In this document: in pieces, positions 52,438 to 61,312 of the stretch | Layout of the letters: every line of letters begins with the position of its first letter | Position numbering within the stretch: the first letter of the stretch is position 1 | Assembly (NCBI GenBank): GCA_009773565.1 | Contig: WSXY01000002.1 | Coordinates: 1 to 64,000, forward strand | DNA: 64,000 bases | Direction of reading: 5' to 3' | From: Actinomycetota bacterium | GTDB lineage: Bacteria; Actinomycetota; Coriobacteriia; Anaerosomatales; Anaerosomataceae | Notes under the pieces: model-generated | What the model was told of the DNA's origin: nothing | Databases searched by the model: none | Seen by the model: the letters and a program-made list of their open reading frames with translations, nothing else | Program-made: the position numbers and the translations under genes

Positions 52438-53340
52438 ATGCTGACTGATCACGTGACCCTTATCTCACCTGGCAAGGTGAACCTGTTCCTCGAGGTGGGA
52501 GTACGGCGTCCGGACGGCTATCACGACGTCGCGACTGTTCTGCAGGCGCTTGATGAGCGCGCTGCAGATGTCGTCGAGATGGCGCCTGCTGACGCGCTGG
52601 CTGTGACCTGCGTGCCCGATATCGGCGTGTCGGCGGAGGATAATCTCGCGACCCGCGCGCTTGTGCTTCTTGGCGAGGTCGCCGGTCGCACCCCTGCGTT
52701 CGCCGTCACGCTCCATAAGCGCCTGCCCGCTGCTGCCGGCCTCGGTGGCGCCAGTTCGAATGCCGCAGCTGTTCTCGTCGGCGCCTGCCGATTCTGGGGT
52801 CTCGATCCCGCGTCCGGGGAGGTTCTCGGTATCGCTCGCTCACTTGGCGCTGACGTCCCGTTCTTCATCGAAGGCGGCACGGCGCTGTACACCGGTCGCG
52901 GCGACGTGCTCGCCCGCCGGTTGCCAACGAATGCCCTTGCGCTCGTGCTCATCAACCCTGGCGAGCCCGTCAGCACTGCTGCAGCGTACGCGCACTTCGA
53001 CCGACGCCTACGAGGGCCGGCCCGCGACGTGACGACCATGTTGGAGGCGCTTCAGTCCGGCGACTCCTCGGCCGTCGCGTCTGCGCTTGCCAACAACCTC
53101 GGGGAAGTGGCTGTTGAGATCGCACCATCCGTCGGCGAGGCACGTTCGTTCCTGCGGCAGGCACCGGGTGTCCTCGGCGCACTTGTGGCGGGTAGCGGAT
53201 CGACCGTCTTCGGAATCTGCGAGGATCAGACCAGCGCTGAGGACGTGGCACGCGAGGCTTCGACGCGAGAGGGCTGGTGGTCGGTCGCGACGTGCGCGTC
53301 TTCGACCGGCGTTCGTTTCGTCACCCCGGAAGGAAGATAA
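52438..53340 (+). CDS. ispE: 4-diphosphocytidyl-2-C-methyl-D-erythritol kinase
   Basis: The 300-residue GHMP kinase has SPGKVNLFLEV (catalytic Lys region), GYHDV and the ATP loop LPAAAGLGGASSNAAA, plus the late GALVAGSGSTVFG. It performs the ATP-dependent phosphorylation step of the MEP isoprenoid pathway. ATG 52438 after TTGGAGAG is preferred to an ATG at 52399 that lies inside the veg terminator. Confidence 0.96.
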   Translation: MLTDHVTLISPGKVNLFLEVGVRRPDGYHDVATVLQALDERAADVVEMAPADALAVTCVPDIGVSAEDNLATRALVLLGEVAGRTPAFAVTLHKRLPAAAGLGGASSNAAAVLVGACRFWGLDPASGEVLGIARSLGADVPFFIEGGTALYTGRGDVLARRLPTNALALVLINPGEPVSTAAAYAHFDRRLRGPARDVTTMLEALQSGDSSAVASALANNLGEVAVEIAPSVGEARSFLRQAPGVLGALVAGSGSTVFGICEDQTSAEDVAREASTREGWWSVATCASSTGVRFVTPEGR

Positions 53341-53427
53341 CTCTGCCCCAACCTCGCCATTTCGCAGGGATTGTACTGCGGCGTGTCGAAGATAGGGCAG
53401 AAGCTCGGTTCGTTTGGGGAGACGAAG

Positions 53428-53724
53428 ATGGAAATCACAAAAGTCACACTGCGGCCCGTCGCCATGAACAAGGTGTGCGCGATCGCTAGCATCGTCATCG
53501 ATGATGAGTTCGTCGTGCATGACCTGAGGGTCGTCAATGGCGACAAGGGGCTCTTTGTCGCGATGCCGTCGCGTAAGCTTCCGAGTGGCGAGTTCCGCGA
53601 TATCTGCCACCCGATCAACACCGACGCTCGCCACATCATCCAGGATGCTGTCATCAAGCAGTTCGATGAGGATGGCGGGCTCGTAGCGTTCAATGCCGCC
53701 GCGGAGGCGCTCGAGCAGGCCTGA
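53428..53724 (+). CDS. spoVG: SpoVG RNA-binding regulator
   Basis: The 98-residue protein begins MEITKVTLRPV and has the SpoVG core IVIDDEFVVHDLRVV, LFVAMPSRKLPSGEFRDICHPIN. SpoVG is a small DNA- or RNA-binding regulator, and in Bacillus is a target of AbrB repression. Both are in this window. GGGGAGACGAAG precedes the ATG. Confidence 0.96.
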   Translation: MEITKVTLRPVAMNKVCAIASIVIDDEFVVHDLRVVNGDKGLFVAMPSRKLPSGEFRDICHPINTDARHIIQDAVIKQFDEDGGLVAFNAAAEALEQA

Positions 53725-53750
53725 TCGTCGCGCCCGACCCCCGCTGACTG

Positions 53751-53759
53751 TGATATACT
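53751..53759 (+). promoter_or_regulatory. Extended -10 before tRNA-Gln
   Basis: TGATATACT: TG, one base, then TATACT. It is 57 bases before the tRNA. No good -35 is apparent. Confidence 0.45.
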
Positions 53760-53816
53760 CCCCTGCGCCCGCTACGCGACGTTCTGCGGCGCGTGCGCGC
53801 GTGAAGCACACGACGA

Positions 53817-53891
53817 TGGGGCGTAGCCAAGCGGCAAGGCAGGGGCCTTTGGAGCCTCCATTCGTAGGTTCGAATCCTACCGCCCCAGCCA
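53817..53891 (+). tRNA. tRNA-Gln (TTG)
   Basis: The acceptor stem TGGGGCG/CGCCCCA is perfect, the anticodon stem is GGGGC/GCCTC, the loop CTTTGGA places the anticodon TTG at 53849-53851, and CCA is encoded. A tRNA-Gln just before glmU is also familiar in Mycobacterium. Confidence 0.95.
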
Positions 53892-53916
53892 CGAATCGAC
53901 CGGGGAGACGCCCCGT

Positions 53917-55317
53917 ATGACGCGAAAGGTGCCAATGGGCGCGGCAGCACTCATCCTCGCTGCGGGCGAGGGCACCCGTATGAAATCCGCCCTTCCAAAG
54001 GTCGCGCACCGTATCCTTGGCGCGCCGCTCGTTCGCTACGTCGTGGACGCGGCCAGATCCGCCGGATGCGATCGTATCGTTGTTGTGACCGGACACGGCG
54101 CCGAGGCAGTCGAGCTGCTCGTTGACGGAGAGCCCTGCGTTCGTCAGGAGAAGCGACTCGGTACGGGGCACGCCGTCATGAGTGCGAGCGAAGCGCTCTC
54201 GGGTCTGACGGGATCTCTCGTCGTGCTTTCGGGCGACTCTCCCTTGCTGCGCGCCGAGACGATACGCCGTCTGGTTGACGCCCGCGAGACCTCCGGTGCA
54301 GCCGCGATCGTCCTCACGACTGTGCTTGAGGATCCAACCGGCTACGGTCGCATCGTCCGCGATGTCGATGGGCGCCTTGAGGCGATCGTCGAGCACAAGG
54401 ACCTCACGTCCGACCAGCTGTCGATCACCGAGACCAACACGGGAACCTACTGCTTCGACGCCGAGGTGCTCTTCACGCATCTCACGCGCCTCGGCAACGA
54501 GAACTCGCAGGGTGAGTACTACCTGACTGACATGATCGCCCTGTTGCGCGCAGAAGGCCTTGTTGTAGACGACATCGCCGCTGCGGAATCCACGGAGACA
54601 CTCGGCGTCAACAGCCGCGTGCAACTGGCCGAGGCTGCGAAGGTCATGCAATCGCGAATCAACAACGAACACATGCTTGCCGGTGTCACGATGACCGACC
54701 CCAACCTCGTTTGGATCGCGCCGTCGGTAGTGATCGGGCGTGACGTGGTACTCGAGCCGATGACGTTCCTTCTCGGCAGCACGACTGTTGCGGACGGGTG
54801 CACTATCGGCCCGGATTCACGCATCACCGATTCGAGAATCGCCCGTGAGGCCGTGGTGGATTCCTCCGTGGTCACCGGTGCCGTCGTCGGCGTCGGCGCG
54901 ACCGTCGGTCCGCGCGCGTACCTGCGTCCGGGTACCGTGCTCGATGCACGTGCGCGCGTCGGCACGAGTGTCGAGATCAAGAACACGACCATCGGGGAAG
55001 GTTCGAAAGTGCCCCATTTGTCGTATATCGGCGATGCTACCGTCGGAAAGGACGTCAACATCGGCGCGGGTACGATAACCTGTAACTACGATGGCGCCCT
55101 GAAACACCGAACAGTCATCGGGGATGGAGCGTTCGTTGGCTCCGATACGATGCTTGTGGCGCCCGTGACGATCGGAGAAGGTGCGATCACCGGGGCGGGA
55201 AGCGCGATCGCGAAGGACGTCCCGGCAGGGGCGCTCGGCGTAGAGCGGTGTGAGCAGAAGAACGTGGACGGCTGGGCGACGCGAAAACGTGCCGCCAAGA
55301 AAACTGACCAGGAGTAG
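53917..55317 (+). CDS. glmU: Bifunctional GlcNAc-1-P uridyltransferase / glucosamine-1-P acetyltransferase
   Basis: The 466-residue enzyme has an N-terminal pyrophosphorylase domain (LILAAGEGTRMKSALPKV, LGTGHAVMSA, ETNTGTYCFDAE) and a C-terminal left-handed beta helix with hexapeptide repeats (IGPDSRITDSRIA, NIGAGTITCNYDG, HRTVIGDGAFVGSD). It makes UDP-GlcNAc for peptidoglycan. ATG 53917 is used; ATG 53935 is possible. Confidence 0.97.
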   Translation: MTRKVPMGAAALILAAGEGTRMKSALPKVAHRILGAPLVRYVVDAARSAGCDRIVVVTGHGAEAVELLVDGEPCVRQEKRLGTGHAVMSASEALSGLTGSLVVLSGDSPLLRAETIRRLVDARETSGAAAIVLTTVLEDPTGYGRIVRDVDGRLEAIVEHKDLTSDQLSITETNTGTYCFDAEVLFTHLTRLGNENSQGEYYLTDMIALLRAEGLVVDDIAAAESTETLGVNSRVQLAEAAKVMQSRINNEHMLAGVTMTDPNLVWIAPSVVIGRDVVLEPMTFLLGSTTVADGCTIGPDSRITDSRIAREAVVDSSVVTGAVVGVGATVGPRAYLRPGTVLDARARVGTSVEIKNTTIGEGSKVPHLSYIGDATVGKDVNIGAGTITCNYDGALKHRTVIGDGAFVGSDTMLVAPVTIGEGAITGAGSAIAKDVPAGALGVERCEQKNVDGWATRKRAAKKTDQE

Positions 55318-55333
55318 GGGAGCGATCACGATC

Positions 55334-56296
55334 ATGGCCGAGATTGGCAAGCGTTTGATGGTGTTCGCGGGCTCGCATAACCGCGAGCTTTCGGAGGGCA
55401 TCGCCCGGCATCTGGGAATCGAGCTTGGGAACCTGAAGCTCAGCCATTTCGCCAACGGCGAAATCTACGTCCGGTACCTGGAGAGCGTCCGCGGTGCGGA
55501 TGTGTTCCTCGTGCAGTCGATGACCCAGCCGGTGAACGCCTCCATCATGGAGCTGCTCATCATGATCGATGCGGCCAAGCGGGCCAGCGCACGCACCATC
55601 ACGGCGGTCGTCCCGCACTACGCCTACGCGCGCCAGGACAAGAAGTCGGCCGCACGCGAGCCGATCACGGCGAAGCTCGTGGCAGACCTGCTCACAACAG
55701 CCGGTGCTGACCGTGTCATCGCGATGGACCTTCACCAGGGCCAGATCCAGGGCTTCTTCAATCTCCCGGTCAATCACCTGACCGCGCTGCCGATTCTCGC
55801 CGACTACTTCGAGAGCCTGCACCTCGAGAACATCGCGGTCGTCTCGCCGGATGTCGGTCGCGTGAAGGCCGGCAAGAAGCTTGCAGACATGCTCGGCGCA
55901 AGCCTCGCGATCATGCACAAGGGCCGTCCCGAGCATAACGTGGCAGAGATCACGCACGTCATCGGCGATGTCGCAGGCAAGACCTGCATCATCGGTGACG
56001 ATATGATCGACACCGCCGGCTCGATCACCGAAGGCGCAAAGGCGCTGATGGTCAAGGGTGCGAAGGCCGTTTATGTGACGGCGACGCACGGCATCTTCTC
56101 TCCTCCGGCGTTTGACCGCATCGATGCGGCTCCCATCGTCGAGGTCGTCATAACGAATACCCTCGAGGTGCCCGAGGAGCGTCAGCACGGCAAGATCAAG
56201 GTCTTGTCCGTTGCTCCGCTGATCGCGCACGCGATTCAGAACGTGTATAACGACGAGTCAGTTTCAGAACTGTTCGACCCGGAGTTCCAGCTTTAG
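55334..56296 (+). CDS. prs: Ribose-phosphate pyrophosphokinase
   Basis: The 320-residue PRPP synthetase has MVFAGSHNRELSEGIARHLG, PHYAYARQDKKSAAREPI, the metal/ATP motif MDLHQGQIQGFF, VSPDVGRVKAGKKLADM and the PRPP loop IIGDDMIDTAGS. It makes PRPP from ribose 5-phosphate and ATP. It is 16 bases after glmU. Confidence 0.97.
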   Translation: MAEIGKRLMVFAGSHNRELSEGIARHLGIELGNLKLSHFANGEIYVRYLESVRGADVFLVQSMTQPVNASIMELLIMIDAAKRASARTITAVVPHYAYARQDKKSAAREPITAKLVADLLTTAGADRVIAMDLHQGQIQGFFNLPVNHLTALPILADYFESLHLENIAVVSPDVGRVKAGKKLADMLGASLAIMHKGRPEHNVAEITHVIGDVAGKTCIIGDDMIDTAGSITEGAKALMVKGAKAVYVTATHGIFSPPAFDRIDAAPIVEVVITNTLEVPEERQHGKIKVLSVAPLIAHAIQNVYNDESVSELFDPEFQL

Positions 56297-56350
56297 ACCA
56301 ATCGTGCGGACCGGATGATCCGGCCGCGCAGAAATGAAGGGACACAGCAC

Positions 56351-56983
56351 ATGACCGAAACCATCAAGATCGCTGCAGAGCGACGCACCGTCGTCGGTAA
56401 GAGCAGCAAGCATCTTGCCCACGAGGGCAGGGTTCCCGCCGTTATCTACGGCGTTGGCGTCAAGTCGGAGTCGTTGTCACTGAACAAGCATGACTTCGCT
56501 CAGATCCTCGTTCACAGCGGTATCGGATCGACCGTTTTCAAGCTTGTCATCGACGACGACAAGCCCGTGAATGTCATGGTCAAGGAACTGAAGCACGATG
56601 TTCTCAAGGGAACCATCGAGCACGTCGACTTCTGGGCCATCAACATGAAGGCGACCGTCTCCACCTCGGTCCCGATCAACTTCGTCGGCTCCGCTGCTGG
56701 CGAGAAGACCGGTGGCGTCATGGTGCACGAGATGCGCGAAGTCAACATCGAGGCACTTCCGATGGACCTTCCCGAGCATGTCGATGTCGATGTGAGCGCC
56801 CTTGAGGTTGGCGAGTCGCTGCACGTACGCGACCTGACCGCTCCGGCTGGCGTCACGATTCTCGACGATGCAGACACCATCGTGTGCGCCGTCATGGCAC
56901 CCGCGAAGGAAGAGGAAGAGCTTGTCTCCACGGAGGTCACTGAGCCTGCGCTCATCGGCGAGGATGCCGAAGACAAGGCGTAG
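56351..56983 (+). CDS. rplY: 50S ribosomal protein L25, CTC form
   Basis: The 210-residue protein has the L25 domain that binds 5S rRNA (RTVVGKSSKHLAHEGRVPAVIYG) and the C-terminal TL5 beta domain (VPINFVGSAAGEKTGGVMV), with an acidic tail. The Ctc form is associated with general stress. ATG 56351 follows GAAGGGACAC. Confidence 0.96.
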   Translation: MTETIKIAAERRTVVGKSSKHLAHEGRVPAVIYGVGVKSESLSLNKHDFAQILVHSGIGSTVFKLVIDDDKPVNVMVKELKHDVLKGTIEHVDFWAINMKATVSTSVPINFVGSAAGEKTGGVMVHEMREVNIEALPMDLPEHVDVDVSALEVGESLHVRDLTAPAGVTILDDADTIVCAVMAPAKEEEELVSTEVTEPALIGEDAEDKA

Positions 56984-56992
56984 GATCCCCGA

Positions 56993-57559
56993 ATGACGAT
57001 GCTCGTTGTAGGACTCGGCAACCCGGGACCAGAATACGCCCGGACACGGCATAACGCCGGCTTCATGGCCGTCGATCTGCTCGCCGAGAACCTGCGCGTT
57101 TCCTACTGGAAGGATCAGTCGGGAGCGAAGGTAGCACATGCACGTTTCGGCGAAGATGAGCTGATCCTCGCCAAGCCGCAGACGTTCATGAACATCTCGG
57201 GCAAGTCCGTGCAGAAGATCATGGATGAGTATGAGCTGGAGCCCTCCGAGATCGTTGTCGTCCACGATGACATCGATCTGCCGGAGGGCTCCGTTCGTGT
57301 AAAGCGCGGGGGCGGTCACGGCGGGCACAACGGTCTTCGTTCGGTGAACGAGCAGCTTGGCAGTGGCGACTACGTCCGCGTCCGCGTGGGTGTCGGTCGC
57401 CCTCCCGGGCGCAAGGATGCCGCGGACTTTGTCCTCGAGCCGGTTCGCGGCGAGGCGGCTGAGCGCCTCGACGGCATCATTCCGACAGCTGCCCAGGCAG
57501 TCCTGCACGTGCTTGAGCACGGAGTGGATTCGGCGATGCGGGAGTATAACGCGGACTGA
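56993..57559 (+). CDS. pth: Peptidyl-tRNA hydrolase
   Basis: The 188-residue enzyme has VVGLGNPGPEYARTRHNAGFM (catalytic His in RHNAG), KPQTFMNISGKSV, VVHDDIDLP and GGGHGGHNGLRS. It recycles peptidyl-tRNA by cleaving its ester bond. It is nine bases after rplY and ends the conserved block. Confidence 0.97.
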   Translation: MTMLVVGLGNPGPEYARTRHNAGFMAVDLLAENLRVSYWKDQSGAKVAHARFGEDELILAKPQTFMNISGKSVQKIMDEYELEPSEIVVVHDDIDLPEGSVRVKRGGGHGGHNGLRSVNEQLGSGDYVRVRVGVGRPPGRKDAADFVLEPVRGEAAERLDGIIPTAAQAVLHVLEHGVDSAMREYNAD

Positions 57560-57599
57560 GGCGCGGAAGCTGCGCGAACGCGTTCGCCGACGGGTAGGA

Positions 57600-58820
57600 T
57601 CAGTCGACGTACTTCATCGGATTGACCGGGGTACCGTTCACGCGCACCTCGAAGTGCAGGTGCGGGCCCGTCGAGTAGCCCGTCGAGCCAACGGTTCCGA
57701 TGCGATCGCCCTTGGAGACGCGTTGACCGGTGGAAACCTTGATGCCACCGGCCGGCTGGTGTGCGTACAGGGTCGTGACGCCGTTACCGTGGTTGATGAT
57801 GACCGTGTAGCCGTATCCTCCGCGCCAGCCCGCCGAGAGGACCGTCCCGCCGCCCGCGGCGACAATAGCAGCCCCTCCGATCGCGGTGCCGTCGGCCTTT
57901 CGCCCGATATCGATACCGCTGTGGTTCTCGCGACCGTGGAACGGGCAGATGCGCGGACCGAACGGTGACGAGATCCGGAAGTAGCCGGGAACCGGCCAGG
58001 CCATGACGCCCGAGTAGTACCCCGAGCCGGTGCCGTAAAGCTCCCGGGCGATCTTCGCGGACTCGGCATCTTCAGCCTCGGCGAGGGCGCGAAGGCGAGC
58101 GGCTTCCTTCTTGTTTGAAGCGAAGAGCGCGGATTTCTCATTCTCCGCAGCCTGCTGATCCGCGAGCCGCGCTTTGCGCTGCGACCTGAGACCGAGCAGA
58201 CGGTCTTCCTCAGCCTTCGCCTCGGCCCGCTTCGTGTCCACCGCCTCAAGGGTCCGGTTCAGCTCACTCTTTACCTTGTCCAGCGAGAGACGCGTTTCCT
58301 TCAGCTGAGTGGCGTTTTCCTGGTTCTGCGTCATGACCCGCTGTGCGAGCGCCGTGCGGGCGATGAGGTCCTCGATATCGTTGCTGCTGAGCAGCATCTC
58401 GAGGAAGAAGAGGTCGCCTTGCTTGTAGGTCTCCTGCATACGGGCTGCGAGCAAGGCTTCTTCGCTATCGCACTCGGCCTGTGTCGCATCGATCTCGGCC
58501 TGCTTCAGGGTGACTTCACCGCGAAGCCCGTCGACCTCGAGCTGTAGCTTGTCGGTTCGCAGGCTGGCTGCACCGATGTCATCAGCAAGGGCAGCGATGT
58601 CCTTCTCGATTGCCGTCATGCGAACTTCGAGCGCTTCGATGTCGATGGCGAGCTTCGCTGCGGCGGCTTCAGCGGCCTTCGCTGCGGCGCGTGCGTCAGC
58701 AGCAGCCTTCTCGTGCGCCTGGAGATCGCTCTTCGTCGCTGCCTGCGCCAGGGGTGCGGCAAGCAACGAGAGAGAAAGGACAATGAGGATGAAGGTACCG
58801 GCAGCGCTTCTGCGTCTCAT
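57600..58820 (-). CDS. M23 family peptidoglycan endopeptidase with coiled coil
   Basis: The 406-residue precursor has a signal peptide (to about 25), a long coiled coil (about 30-250), and a LytM domain with zinc ligands in NHSGIDIG and GPHLHFEV. It resembles EnvC/PcsB-like wall-splitting enzymes that FtsEX activates. ATG 58820 follows GGAGGA; in-frame codons up to 59090 run into the neighbouring gene and are rejected. Confidence 0.95.
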   Translation of the reverse strand: MRRRSAAGTFILIVLSLSLLAAPLAQAATKSDLQAHEKAAADARAAAKAAEAAAAKLAIDIEALEVRMTAIEKDIAALADDIGAASLRTDKLQLEVDGLRGEVTLKQAEIDATQAECDSEEALLAARMQETYKQGDLFFLEMLLSSNDIEDLIARTALAQRVMTQNQENATQLKETRLSLDKVKSELNRTLEAVDTKRAEAKAEEDRLLGLRSQRKARLADQQAAENEKSALFASNKKEAARLRALAEAEDAESAKIARELYGTGSGYYSGVMAWPVPGYFRISSPFGPRICPFHGRENHSGIDIGRKADGTAIGGAAIVAAGGGTVLSAGWRGGYGYTVIINHGNGVTTLYAHQPAGGIKVSTGQRVSKGDRIGTVGSTGYSTGPHLHFEVRVNGTPVNPMKYVD

Positions 58821-58968
58821 GCTGTGTATCCTCCGGGGCGGCTCAATGCCCAAAAATCGCTTCCGCCGGAAGGCGCTTTCAAGAGCAAGGATACCCGCCT
58901 GATGGGTATACTGCAACGTAGGTACTGCCGGAGGAGCGTACCGCGTAGCAGAAAGAAGGATGATCAGC

Positions 58969-59358
58969 ATGTCCGATGATTTCCAGGGAGCACCTCCTGC
59001 ACCCGAGGCTCCGCAGGCTCCGCCGATGGCAGCCCCCATGGGCGATGCCTCCGGTCCCGCGAGCGACAACAGCAAGATGCTGGCCGCCATCGGCTACGTC
59101 ATCTGGCCGGTTGCTCTCATCGCCATTCTCATTGAGCCTTACAAGAACGAGAAGTGGGTTAAGTCGCACGCCGTGCAGGCCCTGGCGCTGAATCTTGTGA
59201 TCTACGTGCTGTCTGCTGTCACGACGCCGATCTTCGGCCTCGGGATCCTCGTCGGCATCGGCGGGTTCGTGTATTCGATCCTGCTTGCCGTGAAGGCATG
59301 GAATGGCGAGAGCATTGAGGTCCCGATGATCTACGGCTTCGTTAAGTCCTACATCTAG
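58969..59358 (+). CDS. DUF4870-like small membrane protein
   Basis: The 129-residue protein has a Pro/Ala-rich N-terminal tail (GAPPAPEAPQAPPMAAP) and about three helices with YVIWPVALIAILIE and KWVKSHAVQALALN, typical of DUF4870/Tic20-like proteins. The function is unknown. GAAGG precedes ATG 58969; ATG 58960 is an alternative. TATACT at 58907-58912 may be its -10. Confidence 0.85.
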   Translation: MSDDFQGAPPAPEAPQAPPMAAPMGDASGPASDNSKMLAAIGYVIWPVALIAILIEPYKNEKWVKSHAVQALALNLVIYVLSAVTTPIFGLGILVGIGGFVYSILLAVKAWNGESIEVPMIYGFVKSYI

Positions 59359-59365
59359 TCCCGGG

Positions 59366-60391
59366 TCACTCGCCGCTCTTCTCGGCGAGTGAGATACCCG
59401 TATCCGCAGGGGCGGGCGCGAGATGCGTCCGCCCCTCGCCGTCTACGATGTAGCAGCCAAGCCTGTGCTCCTTAGCGTAGGCGAGGGCTGCGTCGGGCCC
59501 TTCGACAAAGAGCGCGGTCGACAGGATGTCGCTGTCGAGGCCCGAGAAGCGCCCGACGATCGTGAGCGAGCGTGTCCCGCGGGCGGGAGTGCCTGTCTTC
59601 GGGTCGAGAATGTGGTGGTAGCGTACCCCGTCACGCTCGAAGAACTGCTGGTAGTCGCCCGAGGTGGAGAGGGCCCCGTCGTGGCGCCACTCGGCGACGG
59701 CGAGGATCACGCCAGGCTGGCGCGGGTCCTCGACGCCAACCCGCCAGGGTTCGCCGTCGGGCTTCTCGCCGAGCGTCACCGTCGTGCTGCCCGCGCTTAC
59801 GATTGCGGCTGTGACGTCATCCGTGTAGTCGAGCATCTCACGCGCGCGGTCGAGCGCGAGGCCCTTTGCTGCGCCGCCGAAGTCGAGGCCGGGGACGGCA
59901 TAGGAGCTCGAGATGCCCACGAACCGGAACATCTCGCCCTTTCGCTCGGGCACGGAGGCCGTTTGAAGCGCCGCGCCCAGTTCACCAGGCGTCGGCACCC
60001 GATTCGCACCGCCGAAGTCATAGAGCTTCACGACGCCGAGCAGGTACGGTGAGAACTCGCCGTCAATAGCGAGGACCTGGAGCCGGTCAAGAACGTCGAC
60101 CGCATCGTACGGAAGCGTGTTCCACTGGAAGGGTGTGCGATTCACGGCCGCAATCGCCGAGGTGGTGCTGTAGGAGTTCAACGCCTGTTCGACCATATCG
60201 ATTTGCTGGAACGCTTCGTCAATCGTGGCGCGCACGGCGTACTCACTCGAACCGTACGCCTCGATCGTGACCATCGTCCCTAGTGCGGGGCGACTTACAC
60301 GAACTGGTTCGTCGCGGCTCCCACACCCCGCAGGCGCGAGCAACGCCATCGCGAGGAGCACGGCGAGCGCGATTCGGGTGATGGTGCGCAT
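59366..60391 (-). CDS. apbE: FAD:protein FMN transferase (ApbE), lipoprotein form
   Basis: The 341-residue lipoprotein (lipobox LAPAGC) has ApbE motifs: ALGTMVTIEAYG, VPGLDFGGAAKGLALDRA and ILDPKTGTPAR, with the metal-binding Asp in GLDSDILSTALF. It attaches FMN to a Thr in target proteins outside the membrane, such as NqrC or RnfG. No such target gene is in the window. It is divergent from nfnA. Confidence 0.95.
   Translation of the reverse strand: MRTITRIALAVLLAMALLAPAGCGSRDEPVRVSRPALGTMVTIEAYGSSEYAVRATIDEAFQQIDMVEQALNSYSTTSAIAAVNRTPFQWNTLPYDAVDVLDRLQVLAIDGEFSPYLLGVVKLYDFGGANRVPTPGELGAALQTASVPERKGEMFRFVGISSSYAVPGLDFGGAAKGLALDRAREMLDYTDDVTAAIVSAGSTTVTLGEKPDGEPWRVGVEDPRQPGVILAVAEWRHDGALSTSGDYQQFFERDGVRYHHILDPKTGTPARGTRSLTIVGRFSGLDSDILSTALFVEGPDAALAYAKEHRLGCYIVDGEGRTHLAPAPADTGISLAEKSGE
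59367..59391. terminator. Hairpin between convergent genes
   Basis: CACTCGCCG/CGGCGAGTG, a 9-bp stem with a 7-base loop, overlaps the apbE 3' end. There is no clear T tract. Confidence 0.4.
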
Positions 60392-60472
60392 GGTCCCTCT
60401 CGTTCATCGGCAGTGCCGCTAGTATACTGGTCGGCACGCGCGCGAGCATCGCTCCCGGCAGGAAGGCACTCC

Positions 60473-61312
60473 ATGTTCCCGATCGTCTATCAACGGCAAC
60501 TCTCGGCGTCTGTCTTCGAGATGGGCGTGACGGCTCCGGCTATCGCCCGCAAGGCGCGCGCCGGTCAGTTCCTCATGCTGCGTGTCGACGAGCACGGCGA
60601 GCGCATCCCGCTGACGTTCAGCGACTGGTCCGCCGAGGAGGGTTGGGTCCGCTTCATCTTCATGCGCGTCGGCAAGACGACGCACCAGCTCTCGCACCTC
60701 GTGGCGGGCGACTCGCTTGTCGACGTCGTTGGTCCGCTCGGAGTGGCGACGCACGTGGAAGGTCTCGGGCGCGTTGCGGTCATGGGCGGCGGCGTGGGCG
60801 CGGCGGTCGCGTACCCGGTCGCGCGCGCGATGGCCGAGGCGGGCGCGGAGGTCACCGTCATCCTCGGCGCGCGTAACCGTGAGCTGCTGATACTAGAAGA
60901 CGAGTTCCGTGCGCTGCCGATCAAGGAGCTCATCGTGATGACCGACGACGGCTCGGCCGGCGAGAAGGGTCTCGTCACCGCGCCGCTCAAGCGGCTCTGC
61001 GAGGCGGGCGAGATCGACTCCAGCATGGCGATCGGTCCGGCGATCATGATGAAGTTCTGCGCGGCTACCACAAAGGAATTCGACGTCCCTATCACGGTGT
61101 CGCTCAACCCGATCATGGTCGACGGAACGGGCATGTGCGGCGCGTGTCGCGTAAGCGTCGGCGGCGAGACGAAGTTCGGCTGCGTCGATGGTCCCGATTT
61201 CGACGGTCACGCCGTGGACTTCGAGCAGCTCATGAGCCGCCAGCGCGTCTACTCGGATATCGAGCGCGAGGCCGACGCCGACTTCTCGAAGGAGTGCTCA
61301 TGTCACCTGTAG
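60473..61312 (+). CDS. nfnA: NfnA-type ferredoxin-NADP reductase subunit
   Basis: The 279-residue subunit has an FAD domain (KARAGQFLMLRVD, IPLTFSDWS), an NAD-binding domain (VAVMGGGVGAAVAYPVARAM) and a C-terminal [2Fe-2S] motif (DGTGMCGACRVSVGG, FGCVDGPDFDGH). It pairs with the following gene, as in NfnAB or sulfide dehydrogenase. AGGAAGGCAC precedes ATG 60473. TATACT at 60423-60428 may be its -10. Confidence 0.9.
   Translation: MFPIVYQRQLSASVFEMGVTAPAIARKARAGQFLMLRVDEHGERIPLTFSDWSAEEGWVRFIFMRVGKTTHQLSHLVAGDSLVDVVGPLGVATHVEGLGRVAVMGGGVGAAVAYPVARAMAEAGAEVTVILGARNRELLILEDEFRALPIKELIVMTDDGSAGEKGLVTAPLKRLCEAGEIDSSMAIGPAIMMKFCAATTKEFDVPITVSLNPIMVDGTGMCGACRVSVGGETKFGCVDGPDFDGHAVDFEQLMSRQRVYSDIEREADADFSKECSCHL

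Noticed and set aside
53842-53857. tRNA-Pro (TGG) reading of the 53817 tRNA
   Set aside because: The stem GGGGC/GCCTC fixes the loop as CTTTGGA, so the anticodon is TTG and the tRNA is Gln; TGG would need a broken stem.
53008-54672. A 554-codon minus-strand open frame opposite ispE, spoVG and glmU
   Set aside because: It is antisense to three well-identified genes and tRNA-Gln. Long antisense frames are expected in GC-rich coding DNA, and its translation has no recognisable domain.
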